Positions 25,771 through 34,248 of a stretch of DNA of 64,000 nt are shown here, one piece after another. Under the pieces are notes generated by a model. It worked only from the letters and a program-made list of their open reading frames with translations, had not been told where the DNA came from and made no database searches. Position 1 is the first letter of the stretch. Every line of letters starts with the position of its first letter. The position numbers and the translations under genes were made by a program. The stretch is from Bacillota bacterium (GTDB lineage Bacteria; Bacillota; SHA-98; Ch115; JABLXJ01): positions 90,123-154,122 of the forward strand of contig JABLXJ010000009.1 of the NCBI GenBank assembly GCA_013178125.1, in the 5' to 3' direction.

Positions 25771-26970
25771 TCAACTCTCTATATGAAAAGTTGTTAACAG
25801 GCTTACGGCCACCACGGCACAAGCAGCGCCGAAATAAAATGGCGCAGAAGGTGAAATCTTATCCCATAAATATCCTGCCAAGACGCTAGCCGGCAGGGCT
25901 ACCAGGCCCAGGGACGCATTATATAATCCAAAAGCCGTGCCTCTATGGGCCTCATCTACGATATGGGCAACCATAGATTTCGCCACGCCCTCAGTGGACG
26001 CGTAGTAAACCCCGTAAAGGGCATATAGAGCCCAAATATGCCATGGCGCCCTCGCCAGGGCAAACCCCAGGTATACCAGGCCATAGATAAGCCAGCCTAA
26101 CCTTATTACGTGAGCGCGTCCTATCTTATCTGAGAGCATGCCGGCTGGCACAGATAGAAGTGCGTAAAAGAGATTAAACAGCGCAATTATGATGGGGATA
26201 GTAGCGGTCTTAATTCCGACGTTTTGTGCCCGTAGAATAAGAAAGGCGTCGCTGGAATTACCAAGGGTGAATATCAACATCACAATAAAAAACAGCAGAA
26301 ATCTCCCCTTGAGCAAGGAAAAATCCAGGGTGAATTTGCCGGAGTTCGTCCCGGCCTTGGGCCGCTCCTTAACATAGAGGCCCGTCAACAATATCGTGGC
26401 AAAGGCGACGATGCCTGAGATCACGAAGATTATTTTAAATCTGCCGCTATCCACGCGCCCCATCAAGAGTTTAAGCAGGCCGAAGGTTATCAACGGGCCC
26501 AAAAATGACCCCAGGGTATCCAACATACGCTGATAACCAAAGGAAAAGCCCATCCTCTTTACTGACGATGACTTGGCTACCAAAGCGTCCCTCGGGGCAT
26601 CCTTCATTCCCTTGCCGACAGCATCCACCAACCTGAACCCTAAAGCCTCCCCCCCTCTGGTTGTGATCGATAGGAGCAAGCGACCTATTGCCGAAAGCAA
26701 GTAACCGATAAAAACCAGGCTCTTTCTCTTGCCGATGCTATCTGAGATGATACCCGATAGTATCTTAAAGATACTTACTGCGGTGGTTACACTGCCCTCG
26801 ATCAGGCCGATTAATTCTTTATTAAGGCCCAGTACCTGAGAGTAAAACGCAGGCAAAATAGGCTGAATCATATCCTGGCTTAATCCGCCGAAGAACGCAA
26901 CCCAGCCGAGCACAACTACATTTCTATTTACGACTTTTACCTCTTTTACCTCTGTCTCGTTCTCCACCAT
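25771..26970 (-). CDS. MFS transporter, paralogue 2
   Basis: 399 residues with about 12 membrane segments; loop motif SGIISDSIGKRKSLVFIGYL and its second-half copy GMLSDKIGRAHVIRLGWLIYG. It is a paralogue of the MFS protein at 22097. It begins 16 bp after the zinc-ribbon/HEAT gene and is probably the last gene of the fluoride-riboswitch-led operon (antiporter, uspA, dynamin-like, HEAT, MFS). Exported substrate unknown. Confidence 0.88.
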   Translation of the reverse strand: MVENETEVKEVKVVNRNVVVLGWVAFFGGLSQDMIQPILPAFYSQVLGLNKELIGLIEGSVTTAVSIFKILSGIISDSIGKRKSLVFIGYLLSAIGRLLLSITTRGGEALGFRLVDAVGKGMKDAPRDALVAKSSSVKRMGFSFGYQRMLDTLGSFLGPLITFGLLKLLMGRVDSGRFKIIFVISGIVAFATILLTGLYVKERPKAGTNSGKFTLDFSLLKGRFLLFFIVMLIFTLGNSSDAFLILRAQNVGIKTATIPIIIALFNLFYALLSVPAGMLSDKIGRAHVIRLGWLIYGLVYLGFALARAPWHIWALYALYGVYYASTEGVAKSMVAHIVDEAHRGTAFGLYNASLGLVALPASVLAGYLWDKISPSAPFYFGAACAVVAVSLLTTFHIES

Positions 26971-26986
26971 GCTTTCTCACTGCCTT

Positions 26987-27448
26987 TCATCTCTTACATT
27001 GCCCGGTCCTTGCATTGCCCAGGGGTTTCCCATCCCTTTCCCATCCCAATGAACCATCCAAGCTCCCTTTTGTCGAGTTTTCCAAATCTTTTTTCAAAAT
27101 CGCATCTGCCATTCTACGTACCACGATAAACCGGTGTTTCCGGGCATCCCTCACGGCACGAATCGCGTCCGTTGAACCTATCCTTCCAAGGGCAATTACT
27201 GCCTCGGCAGCGACATATGCGTCGCCATTCTCCAAGCGCTCGATCAGCGACGGCACGGCCCGAGGGTCGCCAATCCGTCCGAGGAGATGGGCGGCTCGTC
27301 GAGCAGTAGCCCCATCGGGAGAAGCAAGGGCCAGGATTAGCTTTTCCACATATGTACTCGACTTATCAATCGCCCAACCGCAGTGCGGACAGACTGTAAC
27401 ATTTTCGGAAACGATCTTCCAGCACTTCGGGCAAAAATAGGTGACCAT
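26987..27448 (-). CDS. Zinc-ribbon protein with HEAT repeats
   Basis: 153 residues from ATG at 27448 (AGGGAGACTTCATC upstream); a TTG ten codons further up is less likely. C6-x2-C9 and C20-x2-C23 (CPKC, CPHC) form a zinc ribbon. Residues ~30-115 hold HEAT-type helical repeats (ARRAAHLLGRIGDPRAVPSL, then AEAVIALGRIGSTDAI). Such proteins are adaptors; partner unknown. The tail after residue 120 is charged and low in conservation. It lies 58 bp after the dynamin-like gene. Confidence 0.8.
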   Translation of the reverse strand: MVTYFCPKCWKIVSENVTVCPHCGWAIDKSSTYVEKLILALASPDGATARRAAHLLGRIGDPRAVPSLIERLENGDAYVAAEAVIALGRIGSTDAIRAVRDARKHRFIVVRRMADAILKKDLENSTKGSLDGSLGWERDGKPLGNARTGQCKR

Positions 27449-27506
27449 GATGAAGTCTCCCTTATTCTTCTTTGCCAACAGATTCTAGATTCTTCTGTAA
27501 TGACGT

Positions 27507-29279
27507 CTAGATCCCTGAGGATGCCCATTCTTCAATGGACAGAAAGAACTTTCTACACTCCTCTGCCCGTCCATATTGGCTCTCTAACGTTGAAAGTGCC
27601 CGCCTTACTTCTTCCTCGCTTTTATCCTTTTGGGAGATGGCGTAGTCGAGAGCCTGGCGGATCGCCTGAACCGTGGCCTCTACCTTCTCCTCAAAAGAGT
27701 ATTTGAAGTTGAGGAAGCTCTTGTTAGTACGTTCTTGAAAGTCCCAGCGCACGCGGCCGCAGTTCCGATCTACCTCTCCCTGAGCGTCCCTCAGAGCCTG
27801 ATTGATCACCAGCCTGTGTCCAATGGATTTGGGCAGGAGAGCCGAAAGGGAAGATGGTTCCACGGCGAGAGTCACGCGTTCCTTGCCGAACTTATAATAA
27901 AAACTGCTCTCCGAGGTGAGGGATTCTACCTCCACAAATCCCTCCAGCCTGATGTCGAAGAGCCCTGCGGATAACTCCCTGATGCGCCTGATCACCTCAT
28001 TTACCTGCGTGGCAAATCTTTGGAGGATTCGGTCGAAGGAGGCGGCTATCTTGGCCTCCTCTTGTATTCTCCAGGCGTCGAAGGCGTCGGTAAGGGTTTC
28101 GATAACGAAAACCTCGATTCCCTTTGCAAGCGCCTTTGCCGAAAGGCCTTTCTTGTCTTTCGCGAAAGCAGAGATCCTCCCCCTGAGCAAAGAGGTTTGA
28201 GTGGCCTTAAAAACCTCAAGGTCCTCTTCGACCGTCTTGATCAGCCGCCCCATCTCGCCCTGGAGGATATGCAGGGCATCTTCTTTCTCTTGAAGTATCT
28301 GGGTGAGTTGTCCTTCAAATGCCGCTATCTTATCCTGAAGCTCCTTTACTGGCATCTCCACTGCTCTTCGCTCAAGCTGTAATAGCCCTTTGAGTTCCGA
28401 TATTGCGTCCTTCCCGCGGCGTGCAGCCGCAGCAAGGGCGATCTTGCCCCTGCCAGCAGTTAGAAATTCCGAAAGCTCCCTCTCTAGGTGCAGAAGCCCG
28501 CTCCTTTCCAACGCTTCGGGATTTCCCGTTAGCCTGGCTTCAAGGGCAAGCTTGGCTGCGAGCGGGTAGACCTTTATCCCGTTCTTGCCAAGGGATGCCT
28601 CGATAGCACCTTGGGAGAAGGCAAGGGATTCCTCTCTGTCCCTGTCGTTCAAGTAATCCACCTTATTCAGCACAAAGAAGATCTTTGGGACGTATTCCTT
28701 GATTTCCTTGAGGTACTCCCCCTCTGCCTCGCTCAAGGGAGGGTCCACCGCCAGGACAAAGATCGCAGCATCTGCGCTGGGCAAAAAGTTATATGCGACC
28801 TCCGTATTATGGCGATATAAAGACCCAACCCCCGGGGTATCTACGAGGACCACCCCATCAGCAAGGTACGAAGAGGGATGGGCTATCTCCACATACTTGA
28901 CCCCTTTTGCGTTATTGGGATTTTCCCGTTCTGTGATATAAAGGGGCAACTCATCGATGGAGATTCCCCTGCTCGTTTCATTATTAAAGAAGACAGTAGC
29001 CTTAATATCTGGGCCGTAGCGTATCATGGTGATTATCGAGGTCAGCGGAACCACTGCCGTAGGTAAGAGCTCCGCCCCCAAAAGGGCATTAATTAGCGTG
29101 GTTTTGCCCCGCTTGAATTGCCCCAAAACTACCAGGTGAAACCGATTTGATTCAAGCCTTTCAATGGCTTCCGCCAGCCTCTTTTCGATCCCCGCATTTG
29201 CCATCTCGCGGGCCAGAGAAGCTGCCGCCCTGAGGTTATCAAGGGCAAGTTTTCTCATATCAGCATAGGTTGCAAGCAT
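27507..29279 (-). CDS. Dynamin-like GTPase
   Basis: About 590 residues. GTPase motifs: P-loop GQFKRGKTTLINALLG near residue 55, VLVDTPGVGS (G3), and NKVDYL (G4). The rest is helical with long coiled-coil segments (EFQLQ..-type runs near 310-350). Bacterial dynamin-like proteins remodel or protect membranes under stress. ATG at 29279 has GGAGGTGCG upstream, better than the GTG nine bases earlier. It lies 48 bp after uspA in an operon led by a fluoride riboswitch, which suggests a membrane-stress role. Confidence 0.9.
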   Translation of the reverse strand: MLATYADMRKLALDNLRAAASLAREMANAGIEKRLAEAIERLESNRFHLVVLGQFKRGKTTLINALLGAELLPTAVVPLTSIITMIRYGPDIKATVFFNNETSRGISIDELPLYITERENPNNAKGVKYVEIAHPSSYLADGVVLVDTPGVGSLYRHNTEVAYNFLPSADAAIFVLAVDPPLSEAEGEYLKEIKEYVPKIFFVLNKVDYLNDRDREESLAFSQGAIEASLGKNGIKVYPLAAKLALEARLTGNPEALERSGLLHLERELSEFLTAGRGKIALAAAARRGKDAISELKGLLQLERRAVEMPVKELQDKIAAFEGQLTQILQEKEDALHILQGEMGRLIKTVEEDLEVFKATQTSLLRGRISAFAKDKKGLSAKALAKGIEVFVIETLTDAFDAWRIQEEAKIAASFDRILQRFATQVNEVIRRIRELSAGLFDIRLEGFVEVESLTSESSFYYKFGKERVTLAVEPSSLSALLPKSIGHRLVINQALRDAQGEVDRNCGRVRWDFQERTNKSFLNFKYSFEEKVEATVQAIRQALDYAISQKDKSEEEVRRALSTLESQYGRAEECRKFFLSIEEWASSGI

Positions 29280-29327
29280 CAAACGCACCTCCGTGGCTCA
29301 GTCACCTCGAAGATTTGCTCAATCACC

Positions 29328-29759
29328 TCAAAGAGTCTTATCCCTTACCACCAGCACTGAACAATGGGCATATCGCACAATGGCCTCGGAGGCGCTGCCG
29401 AGGATGTAACGGACAACCCCGCTCCTGCCCCGCGCTCCAACAACTATCAGATCACAGTCTTCTTCCTCGGCAAAACGGGCCAGGGCATCCGCCGGGTGTC
29501 CTGGCACTACCCGGGTTTCAAGGGCAATACCTCTTTCTGAGGCCGCCTCCCTAGCCTCGCTAAGCGCCTTGTCGTAGAAACTGTGTGCGTCCTCCAGCGC
29601 CCCGTTCACCTCATCACGGGTATCGGCGAATTCCGGAATATGAGCCACTGATACGGCATAGACTTTGGAATGATACCTTTGAGCCAAATCCAGAGCCACA
29701 GCCAGGGCCCTCTTGGCATGTTGTGAACCGTCATAGGCCAGCAGGATTTTTGTAAACAT
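29328..29759 (-). CDS. Universal stress protein, UspA family
   Basis: 143 residues. Fold motifs: ILLAYDGSQHAKRA at the start and the ATP-binding G-2x-G-9x-G-S signature in GARGRSGVVRYILGS near residue 110-125. ATG at 29759 has GAGAGGTTTATATCC upstream; seven extra upstream codons are possible. Located 58 bp after the antiporter gene. UspA genes are among those reported downstream of fluoride riboswitches. Confidence 0.93.
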   Translation of the reverse strand: MFTKILLAYDGSQHAKRALAVALDLAQRYHSKVYAVSVAHIPEFADTRDEVNGALEDAHSFYDKALSEAREAASERGIALETRVVPGHPADALARFAEEEDCDLIVVGARGRSGVVRYILGSASEAIVRYAHCSVLVVRDKTL

Positions 29760-29817
29760 GGATATAAACCTCTCTTTCATTTGTCGTAATTTGCCTTTTT
29801 ACATCTTTTTGTCGTGG

Positions 29818-31014
29818 CTATTCTACTTGACTCTGTTTACTCGCCTGATCCCCCAATGCTTGGTCCCTTGGTTCCGAGGCTCTCTCAGGCATATCTGCGT
29901 CCGGATCCGGCCTGAAGAACGCCTGTGCAATCATGGTTGGCACTATCGCACTCAGGATCACGACTGTTACAAGAATGGTGTATTGATTCCTGGTGATTAT
30001 GCCATGCGTGAGACCGAAGAGCGACGAGATTGTGCCAAAGGTGAGCCCGGTGGACATAAGAAGTGTGGTGTACATGCCCTCCCTAGGCACGAACTTAAAG
30101 AACCTGGCCGTGGGCCATACCCCGATGAATTTGGTTGCCATCTTTACAAGCAAGGCCACTATGATAACCCCTGCTGCTGCGGCGACCTCCGGCAGCGAAA
30201 CGAAAAGTCCCGCTTTTAGAAAGTAAAAGGGGGTAAAGAAGGCGAACGCCATGCTACGCATTCGAAAGAGCAAATTTCTTTCTTGGAGAAAGAACCCGGC
30301 GACGCCGAGCCCCAGGAGATAGGCTGGCAGCACGGCCTCGCTGTTAGCCATGGTCGCGAGTCCGCCCAGGAGAAAGAGCAGGAAGAAAAGATACTTGACC
30401 TCAAGCTGACTCACCCTGTTGCCATAGGCCTTAAAGAACCATCGTGTGAAACGGGGAAGAAAAGCCAGGACCAGGGTGGTAACTCCAACAAACAGGAGCA
30501 TCCAGGCATTGAAATTTGCAAAAAGGAGTCCGAGGGCTACAACTGTACCAAGGTCATTAATGAAGCAGGCAGCCAGGATGATCTTGCCGATCTCGCTCTC
30601 GTTGAGCCCGGTCTCCACCATAACCGCATAGACCACGGCCACCGAGGTGGTGGAGAGGGCTATGCCGGCTATCTCGGCCGCCTGAAGCGTCCATCCAAGT
30701 ATGTAATACGCATAGGCAAAAGCTCCAAGGAATGGGAGGATAAAGGCGATGATGCCAATAGACATGCTTTCCTTGAATTTTGACCGGAGCACCCTCGGGT
30801 CTACCTCAGCCCCTGCCAAAAAGGTGAGAAGGACGCTGCCAAAGCCCGCAAGGAAGTCCACCCATGGAGTCGTCGCAAGGCCTAAGAAGTTGCCGCCGAT
30901 TACCCCTACCACGATCTCCACTAAAGATATGGATATGCCGGTCCATCCTGCGGCAAGGCCGCCCACCAGAGCAAGCCCGAGCCATAAACTCGCCGTAAGC
31001 CAGGTGTTGACCAT
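29818..31014 (-). CDS. Cation/proton antiporter (CPA family, Kef/NapA-like)
   Basis: About 398 residues with 11-13 membrane segments. The core ion-binding motif is FINDLGT near residue 160, an Asn-Asp pair, preceded by GIALSTTSVAVVYAVM in the first unwound helix. I chose ATG at 31014 (GGAGGGTTAAATTATCT upstream). The ~48 residues further upstream in frame are basic and lack a site. A fluoride riboswitch with terminator precedes it (31253-31342). Proton antiporters have been reported in fluoride regulons; it may expel fluoride or restore pH/ion balance. No crcB or eriC-F gene is in the window. Confidence 0.9.
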   Translation of the reverse strand: MVNTWLTASLWLGLALVGGLAAGWTGISISLVEIVVGVIGGNFLGLATTPWVDFLAGFGSVLLTFLAGAEVDPRVLRSKFKESMSIGIIAFILPFLGAFAYAYYILGWTLQAAEIAGIALSTTSVAVVYAVMVETGLNESEIGKIILAACFINDLGTVVALGLLFANFNAWMLLFVGVTTLVLAFLPRFTRWFFKAYGNRVSQLEVKYLFFLLFLLGGLATMANSEAVLPAYLLGLGVAGFFLQERNLLFRMRSMAFAFFTPFYFLKAGLFVSLPEVAAAAGVIIVALLVKMATKFIGVWPTARFFKFVPREGMYTTLLMSTGLTFGTISSLFGLTHGIITRNQYTILVTVVILSAIVPTMIAQAFFRPDPDADMPERASEPRDQALGDQASKQSQVE

Positions 31015-31252
31015 AGATAATTTAACCCTCCGTTTCATTCTCACATTCGTTTTCCCAGGGATCACGGAGGGCTAATCTTGTTTGCGTTTTGCCGGCGCGC
31101 TACGGCGCGCTATACAGCGATGGCTTCGCGAGGCCCCGGAATGCGCCCTGCACCTTGGCTGCACCTGGCTTCTGCCCCCTTATTCCGAAGGGTTCTAAAG
31201 GCGAAACCGCAGCCTGGCCTCACGCCGTATAACACGTATAACAGTTCGGCGG

Positions 31253-31303
31253 GTAAATAAAAGCCCCTACCGATCTCCCTGACGTTCGATTTTGGTAGGA
31301 GCT
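31253..31303 (-). terminator. Regulatory terminator of fluoride riboswitch A
   Basis: Minus-strand arms AGCTCCTACC (31294-31303) and GGTAGGGGCT (31262-31271), followed by TTTATTT. The 5' arm is the 3' end of the aptamer, so aptamer folding and termination are mutually exclusive. Confidence 0.88.
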
Positions 31304-31342
31304 ATCAGCCGCAACATCTGGCAGTAGGCGAGCCCCATCGCC
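31294..31342 (-). ncRNA. Fluoride riboswitch A (crcB motif aptamer)
   Basis: Minus-strand sequence GGCGATGGGGCTCGCC (31342-31327), then a GCC/GGC stem and CTGATAGCTCCTACC (31308-31294). This follows the crcB-motif layout: P1 hairpin GGCGA/TCGCC, pseudoknot between its loop (GGGGCT) and AGCTCC, and the conserved CTGAT. The 3' part is also the 5' arm of a terminator. It lies about 280 bp upstream of the antiporter start. Fluoride binding should prevent termination and switch the operon on. Confidence 0.92.
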
Positions 31343-31563
31343 GGTTTTCATTTATTTGCTTCAAATAATGTTTACCATGTTACCATGACGTCTTCGTCCG
31401 GAATTGTTCCCCAAAGGAAGTGTATAATCTATAATCGTTTGGAATCGTTTGGTCGGGGATCATTCCTCAGGATGTAATTATACTTAACTAATATGTTAAG
31501 GTCAAGACGGACCCGATCAAGATTTTTAGGGTCATTCATTAGGGTCATTATTAGGGTCATTCG

Positions 31564-32391
31564 CTAAGAGTATTCATTAGGAACATTCATTCCAGGGATG
31601 GGGGCGTGCATTCCAGGGAGCCCAGCAAGCTTCTGGATCGCCCGTTCAACTGAGTCCTCCGTTCCATTCCAGGGCGCATCCGCAAAACGATAGTCGAACT
31701 TCTTTATAAACCACCCAAGCTCCCCTGACAGCCGCTCGAGGTTGGCGCGCAGGAGTCTGAGCACATCGGAGATTATCTCTTTATGACTATTGTGACTATC
31801 CGGATGACTGCCCGAGCGTGGGATGCCTCTTAGGCTATCTACGAAGATGAAAGTATGGGGGATGCAAAACCCCTTTGAACTCGCGAAAACCCTGCGGAAT
31901 TCCGTTTCATCGCGATACATCCTGGCAATGAGCTGGCAATGCTGCCGAAGGAAGCCATCGATATGCTTGCAGGCAAGGCATTTACCAGGAGTGCTCAAAA
32001 GGGCTCCCAAGTCGAAGTCCGCGGGGAATTTTTCCGCACCATCGTTTCCCCTTGATGCAAATAACCCGCGCAAGAACTGATAACCACCCTCAGCGCCGCC
32101 CTTTAGGTGAACGACCGGGGACTTTGCAACCGACGAGAGCATGCCTCCAATGATGCTCTCAAGTGTTAATGCCAATCCCAAATTATCGTGGCGGTTCAGA
32201 AGCTTATAGAGGTGATCGTTGCAAAACCCGCTTTGAACCACCTTACTCCGGTATGAAGCATCCATCACGAGTTCCTCGAGGTAGCTAGCGAGGAAGGAGT
32301 CCTCTATCTGGGCTACAAGAATGCAGAGCGGACATTCTGTATCTTGTTGGAAAGCATCCCAGATGGGTATCGTCTCAAGCGCCTGTCGCAT
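31564..32391 (-). CDS. DUF6062-like cysteine-rich protein, paralogue 2, fluoride-riboswitch controlled
   Basis: 275 residues from ATG at 32391 (AAAGGGAGTGCTT upstream). Shares with paralogue 1 the two-module pattern CPLC + GFCNDH and CLAC + GFCIPH, and the C-terminal KKFDYRFA element. Soluble, no signal peptide. The start lies about 20 bp after the terminator of fluoride riboswitch B, so this protein should be made only when fluoride accumulates. A low-complexity SHPDSHNSHKE insertion sits near residue 200. Function unknown; a metalloprotein protecting against or sensing fluoride damage is plausible. Confidence 0.8.
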   Translation of the reverse strand: MRQALETIPIWDAFQQDTECPLCILVAQIEDSFLASYLEELVMDASYRSKVVQSGFCNDHLYKLLNRHDNLGLALTLESIIGGMLSSVAKSPVVHLKGGAEGGYQFLRGLFASRGNDGAEKFPADFDLGALLSTPGKCLACKHIDGFLRQHCQLIARMYRDETEFRRVFASSKGFCIPHTFIFVDSLRGIPRSGSHPDSHNSHKEIISDVLRLLRANLERLSGELGWFIKKFDYRFADAPWNGTEDSVERAIQKLAGLPGMHAPIPGMNVPNEYS

Positions 32392-32411
32392 AAGCACTCC
32401 CTTTCTCATAA

Positions 32412-32458
32412 TCAAAATAAATAGCTCCTACCACAGATTCTTGACCTGGTAGGAGCTA
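32412..32458 (-). terminator. Regulatory terminator of fluoride riboswitch B
   Basis: Perfect 12-bp stem: TGGTAGGAGCTA (forward 32447-32458) with TAGCTCCTACCA (32422-32433), 13-nt loop, then TTTATTTTG on the minus strand. The 5' arm overlaps the aptamer. Confidence 0.92.
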
Positions 32459-32496
32459 TCAGCTGCTGTGCAGCGTAAGACTGCGAGCTCCATCGC
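32448..32496 (-). ncRNA. Fluoride riboswitch B (crcB motif aptamer)
   Basis: Minus-strand GCGATGGAGCTCGC (32496-32483), then GCTGC-ACA-GCAGC stem and CTGATAGCTCCTACC ending at 32448. P1 is GCGA/TCGC; the loop GGAGCT pairs perfectly with AGCTCC (G-U wobble in copy A), and the second stem differs in sequence but keeps pairing. The overlap with a strong terminator gives a clear ON-switch design. Directly upstream of the DUF6062 gene. Confidence 0.93.
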
Positions 32497-32569
32497 GGGC
32501 TAACTCAATATAGCGCCATATACATTAATAAATATTTAGGTAAGGGAAGGGAACTAGCAACAATGGTAC

Positions 32570-32658
32570 TGGTGCCGACGGTGGGAATCGAACCCACATG
32601 CCCCTTGCGGAGCGAGGGATTTTAAGTCCCTTGCGTCTGCCAATTCCGCCACGTCGGC
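32570..32658 (-). tRNA. tRNA-Leu (anticodon UAA)
   Basis: 89 nt including an encoded CCA. Acceptor stem GCCGACG/CGTCGGC, discriminator A, anticodon loop CTTAAAA (anticodon TAA), long variable arm (CTCGCTCCGCAAGGGCAT), and TTCGATT T-loop. All typical of class II tRNA-Leu reading UUA/UUG. Confidence 0.97.
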
Positions 32659-32693
32659 ACAAGAAAATAATGCTATCCTATCATACATGTTTA

Positions 32694-33368
32694 TTATAAC
32701 AGACCGAATAGCGCCGCGTCAACCCACTCACCGATGGGATTGTCATATCCCGCAAGATAGTGAGCATAGTGAGCGTGCAGGCACTTTACGGCCTCCGGGT
32801 TCGTCACGTCTTTTATGCCGGCGACCCCCGTCTCTGCCAGCGCTCGCAAGATCGAAGGGAACCTGCCCTCGAGCATCTCCCGGTCATCCGGGGTCAAAAG
32901 CTCCATCCGGGCCGACGCATAATGCCTGTGCGCCCTCAAAAGCCTCTCCCGGACCTCCCAGTTATCCCTGAGCATCCCCTTGATTCTGCCGATCCACCCC
33001 CCGGCCTCGAGATCCGCAACAGCCCTATTTAACCTGGGGCATGTCAACCAGAAGGTCGTCGGGAATATCGCGATACCCTTGCCGATGCCTCTATCATTCT
33101 TCACAGGAGCGAGAACCGGGTAGGTGGTTATTACCATTGGCATACCAAGCTTACAGCTCAACGCAACCCTGACCCTACCACGCGGCTCCCTACCAAGCTG
33201 GTGCTCGAGGATTCTCGAGAGGTCTTCACGCTTTTCAAACCTCACACCGCACACCGCAGTCCGTCTTTCACCCCTTAGTCCGTCTTTCGCCCCTTCACCG
33301 ACTCTTCGACGCTTTTCTTCTTCGAACCTTTCGACTCCTCGACACCCCTTCGCCGGCCTATTCTTCAT
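32694..33368 (-). CDS. DUF501 family protein
   Basis: Up to 224 residues. From about residue 52 it matches DUF501: HQLGREPRGRVRVALSCKLG, FPTTFWLTCPRLNRAVADLE, and VKCLHAHYAHYLAGYDNPIG near the C-terminus. DUF501 genes commonly lie near divIC/ftsB and ppx-type genes, as here. Function not established. The first ~45 residues are basic, low in complexity and not family-like; ATG at 33368 lacks a ribosome binding site and follows a terminator, so the real start may be further in (for instance GTG codons around 33245). Confidence 0.85.
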   Translation of the reverse strand: MKNRPAKGCRGVERFEEEKRRRVGEGAKDGLRGERRTAVCGVRFEKREDLSRILEHQLGREPRGRVRVALSCKLGMPMVITTYPVLAPVKNDRGIGKGIAIFPTTFWLTCPRLNRAVADLEAGGWIGRIKGMLRDNWEVRERLLRAHRHYASARMELLTPDDREMLEGRFPSILRALAETGVAGIKDVTNPEAVKCLHAHYAHYLAGYDNPIGEWVDAALFGLL

Positions 33369-33706
33369 AGGCCTATTAAGGCAAAAAAGGCGCCTCCTTT
33401 ATAGAGGTGCCCCGAATTGCTCCATATATGAATTCAAGTGAATTCAAGTCTCACTCAGGTCTCACTCAGAATCTAATCCAGGAATCCATCGAATCCATCC
33501 AGATGCCCAGATAACCAAGCTTGATGCCCAGATGACAGCCGGGCAACGGCTACCCGGGAGACAGGAACATCTGGTCCCGTCTTCTGTCCATCAAGCCAAC
33601 GCAAGCTCCTGCTCATCAGCCTGTCATCAGTCATCTTGTCATCAAGTCGAGCCTGTCATTAGCCCTCATTAGCCTGGGCTGGGCTAATTCGAGCCGCCCG
33701 CCTTAT
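33369..33706. repeat. Degenerate repeats downstream of yabR
   Basis: Besides the terminator, the gap holds short variants such as 'atgcccagat' (two, near 33503-33535) and 'ctgtcatcag/ttgtcatcaag/ctgtcattag' (33621-33665). No gene seen. Confidence 0.5.
33383..33411 (-). terminator. Terminator of the yabR-side transcript
   Basis: On the minus strand GGCACCTC (33411-33404), 7-nt loop, GAGGCGCC (33396-33389), then TTTTTTG. One mismatch in the stem. It ends the yabP-yabQ-divIC-yabR direction before the DUF501 gene. Confidence 0.75.
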
Positions 33707-34114
33707 CTAAACATCATCAAAACGGCTGTATCTTGTCCCGCGGCCGCCGCGTTTCGACTCCATGCTCCGCTTGAGATCCGCCTGCCGTTCGTCGCTTTCT
33801 CTGAGGAACCTGCTTAATTTGTCCTCAAAGGACTGCTGGACTACACGCCGGTGGGTCCTGCTGCGCTCTGGACGGTAATTTGGGTTGGCCTGCTTGATCG
33901 ACAACCCGATCTTGCCGTTCTCAACGGTTATAACCTTGACCTTTACAATATCGTTTTCCTTGAGGTAATCCTTGATGTCTTTTACATAGGTGTCCGCGAC
34001 TTCCGAGATGTGAACCAGACCCGTCTGTCCCCCAGCAAGTTCCACGAAGGCGCCAAAATGGGTTATGCCCGTGATCTTGCCTTCAACAATACTGCCCACC
34101 ACGACCGACGACAT
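33707..34114 (-). CDS. yabR: S1-domain RNA-binding protein, YabR type
   Basis: 135 residues. Residues 3-75 form one S1 domain (VGSIVEGKITGITHFGAFVE, GLVHISEVADTYVKDI, VKVKVITVENGKIGLSIKQA). The C-terminal third is basic and disordered, ending RGGRGTRYSRFDDV. It corresponds to yabR of the divIC region in Bacillus, with the same gene order. AGGGGGAATC precedes ATG. Likely ribosome- or RNA-associated. Confidence 0.92.
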   Translation of the reverse strand: MSSVVVGSIVEGKITGITHFGAFVELAGGQTGLVHISEVADTYVKDIKDYLKENDIVKVKVITVENGKIGLSIKQANPNYRPERSRTHRRVVQQSFEDKLSRFLRESDERQADLKRSMESKRGGRGTRYSRFDDV

Positions 34115-34248
34115 GCTTTCGAGATTCCCCCTTGCAATTGCTTCTTACCAAACGGATAACTATAACAGACAGCTATGCATACAGTCGCGCAGTATTATTA
34201 TAGCAGCGAGCTACAATTAGTGTCAATCAGGGAAAATCGAGAAACGCC

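Larger units (their letters stand above)
31015..31563. other. Gap holding riboswitch A and short repeats
   Basis: Apart from the riboswitch and terminator it contains a tandem 'aatcgtttgg' (31433-31453), a degenerate REP-like hairpin GACCC...GGGTC (31510-31533) and three copies of 'ttagggtcatt' (31526-31562). No gene seen. Confidence 0.6.
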
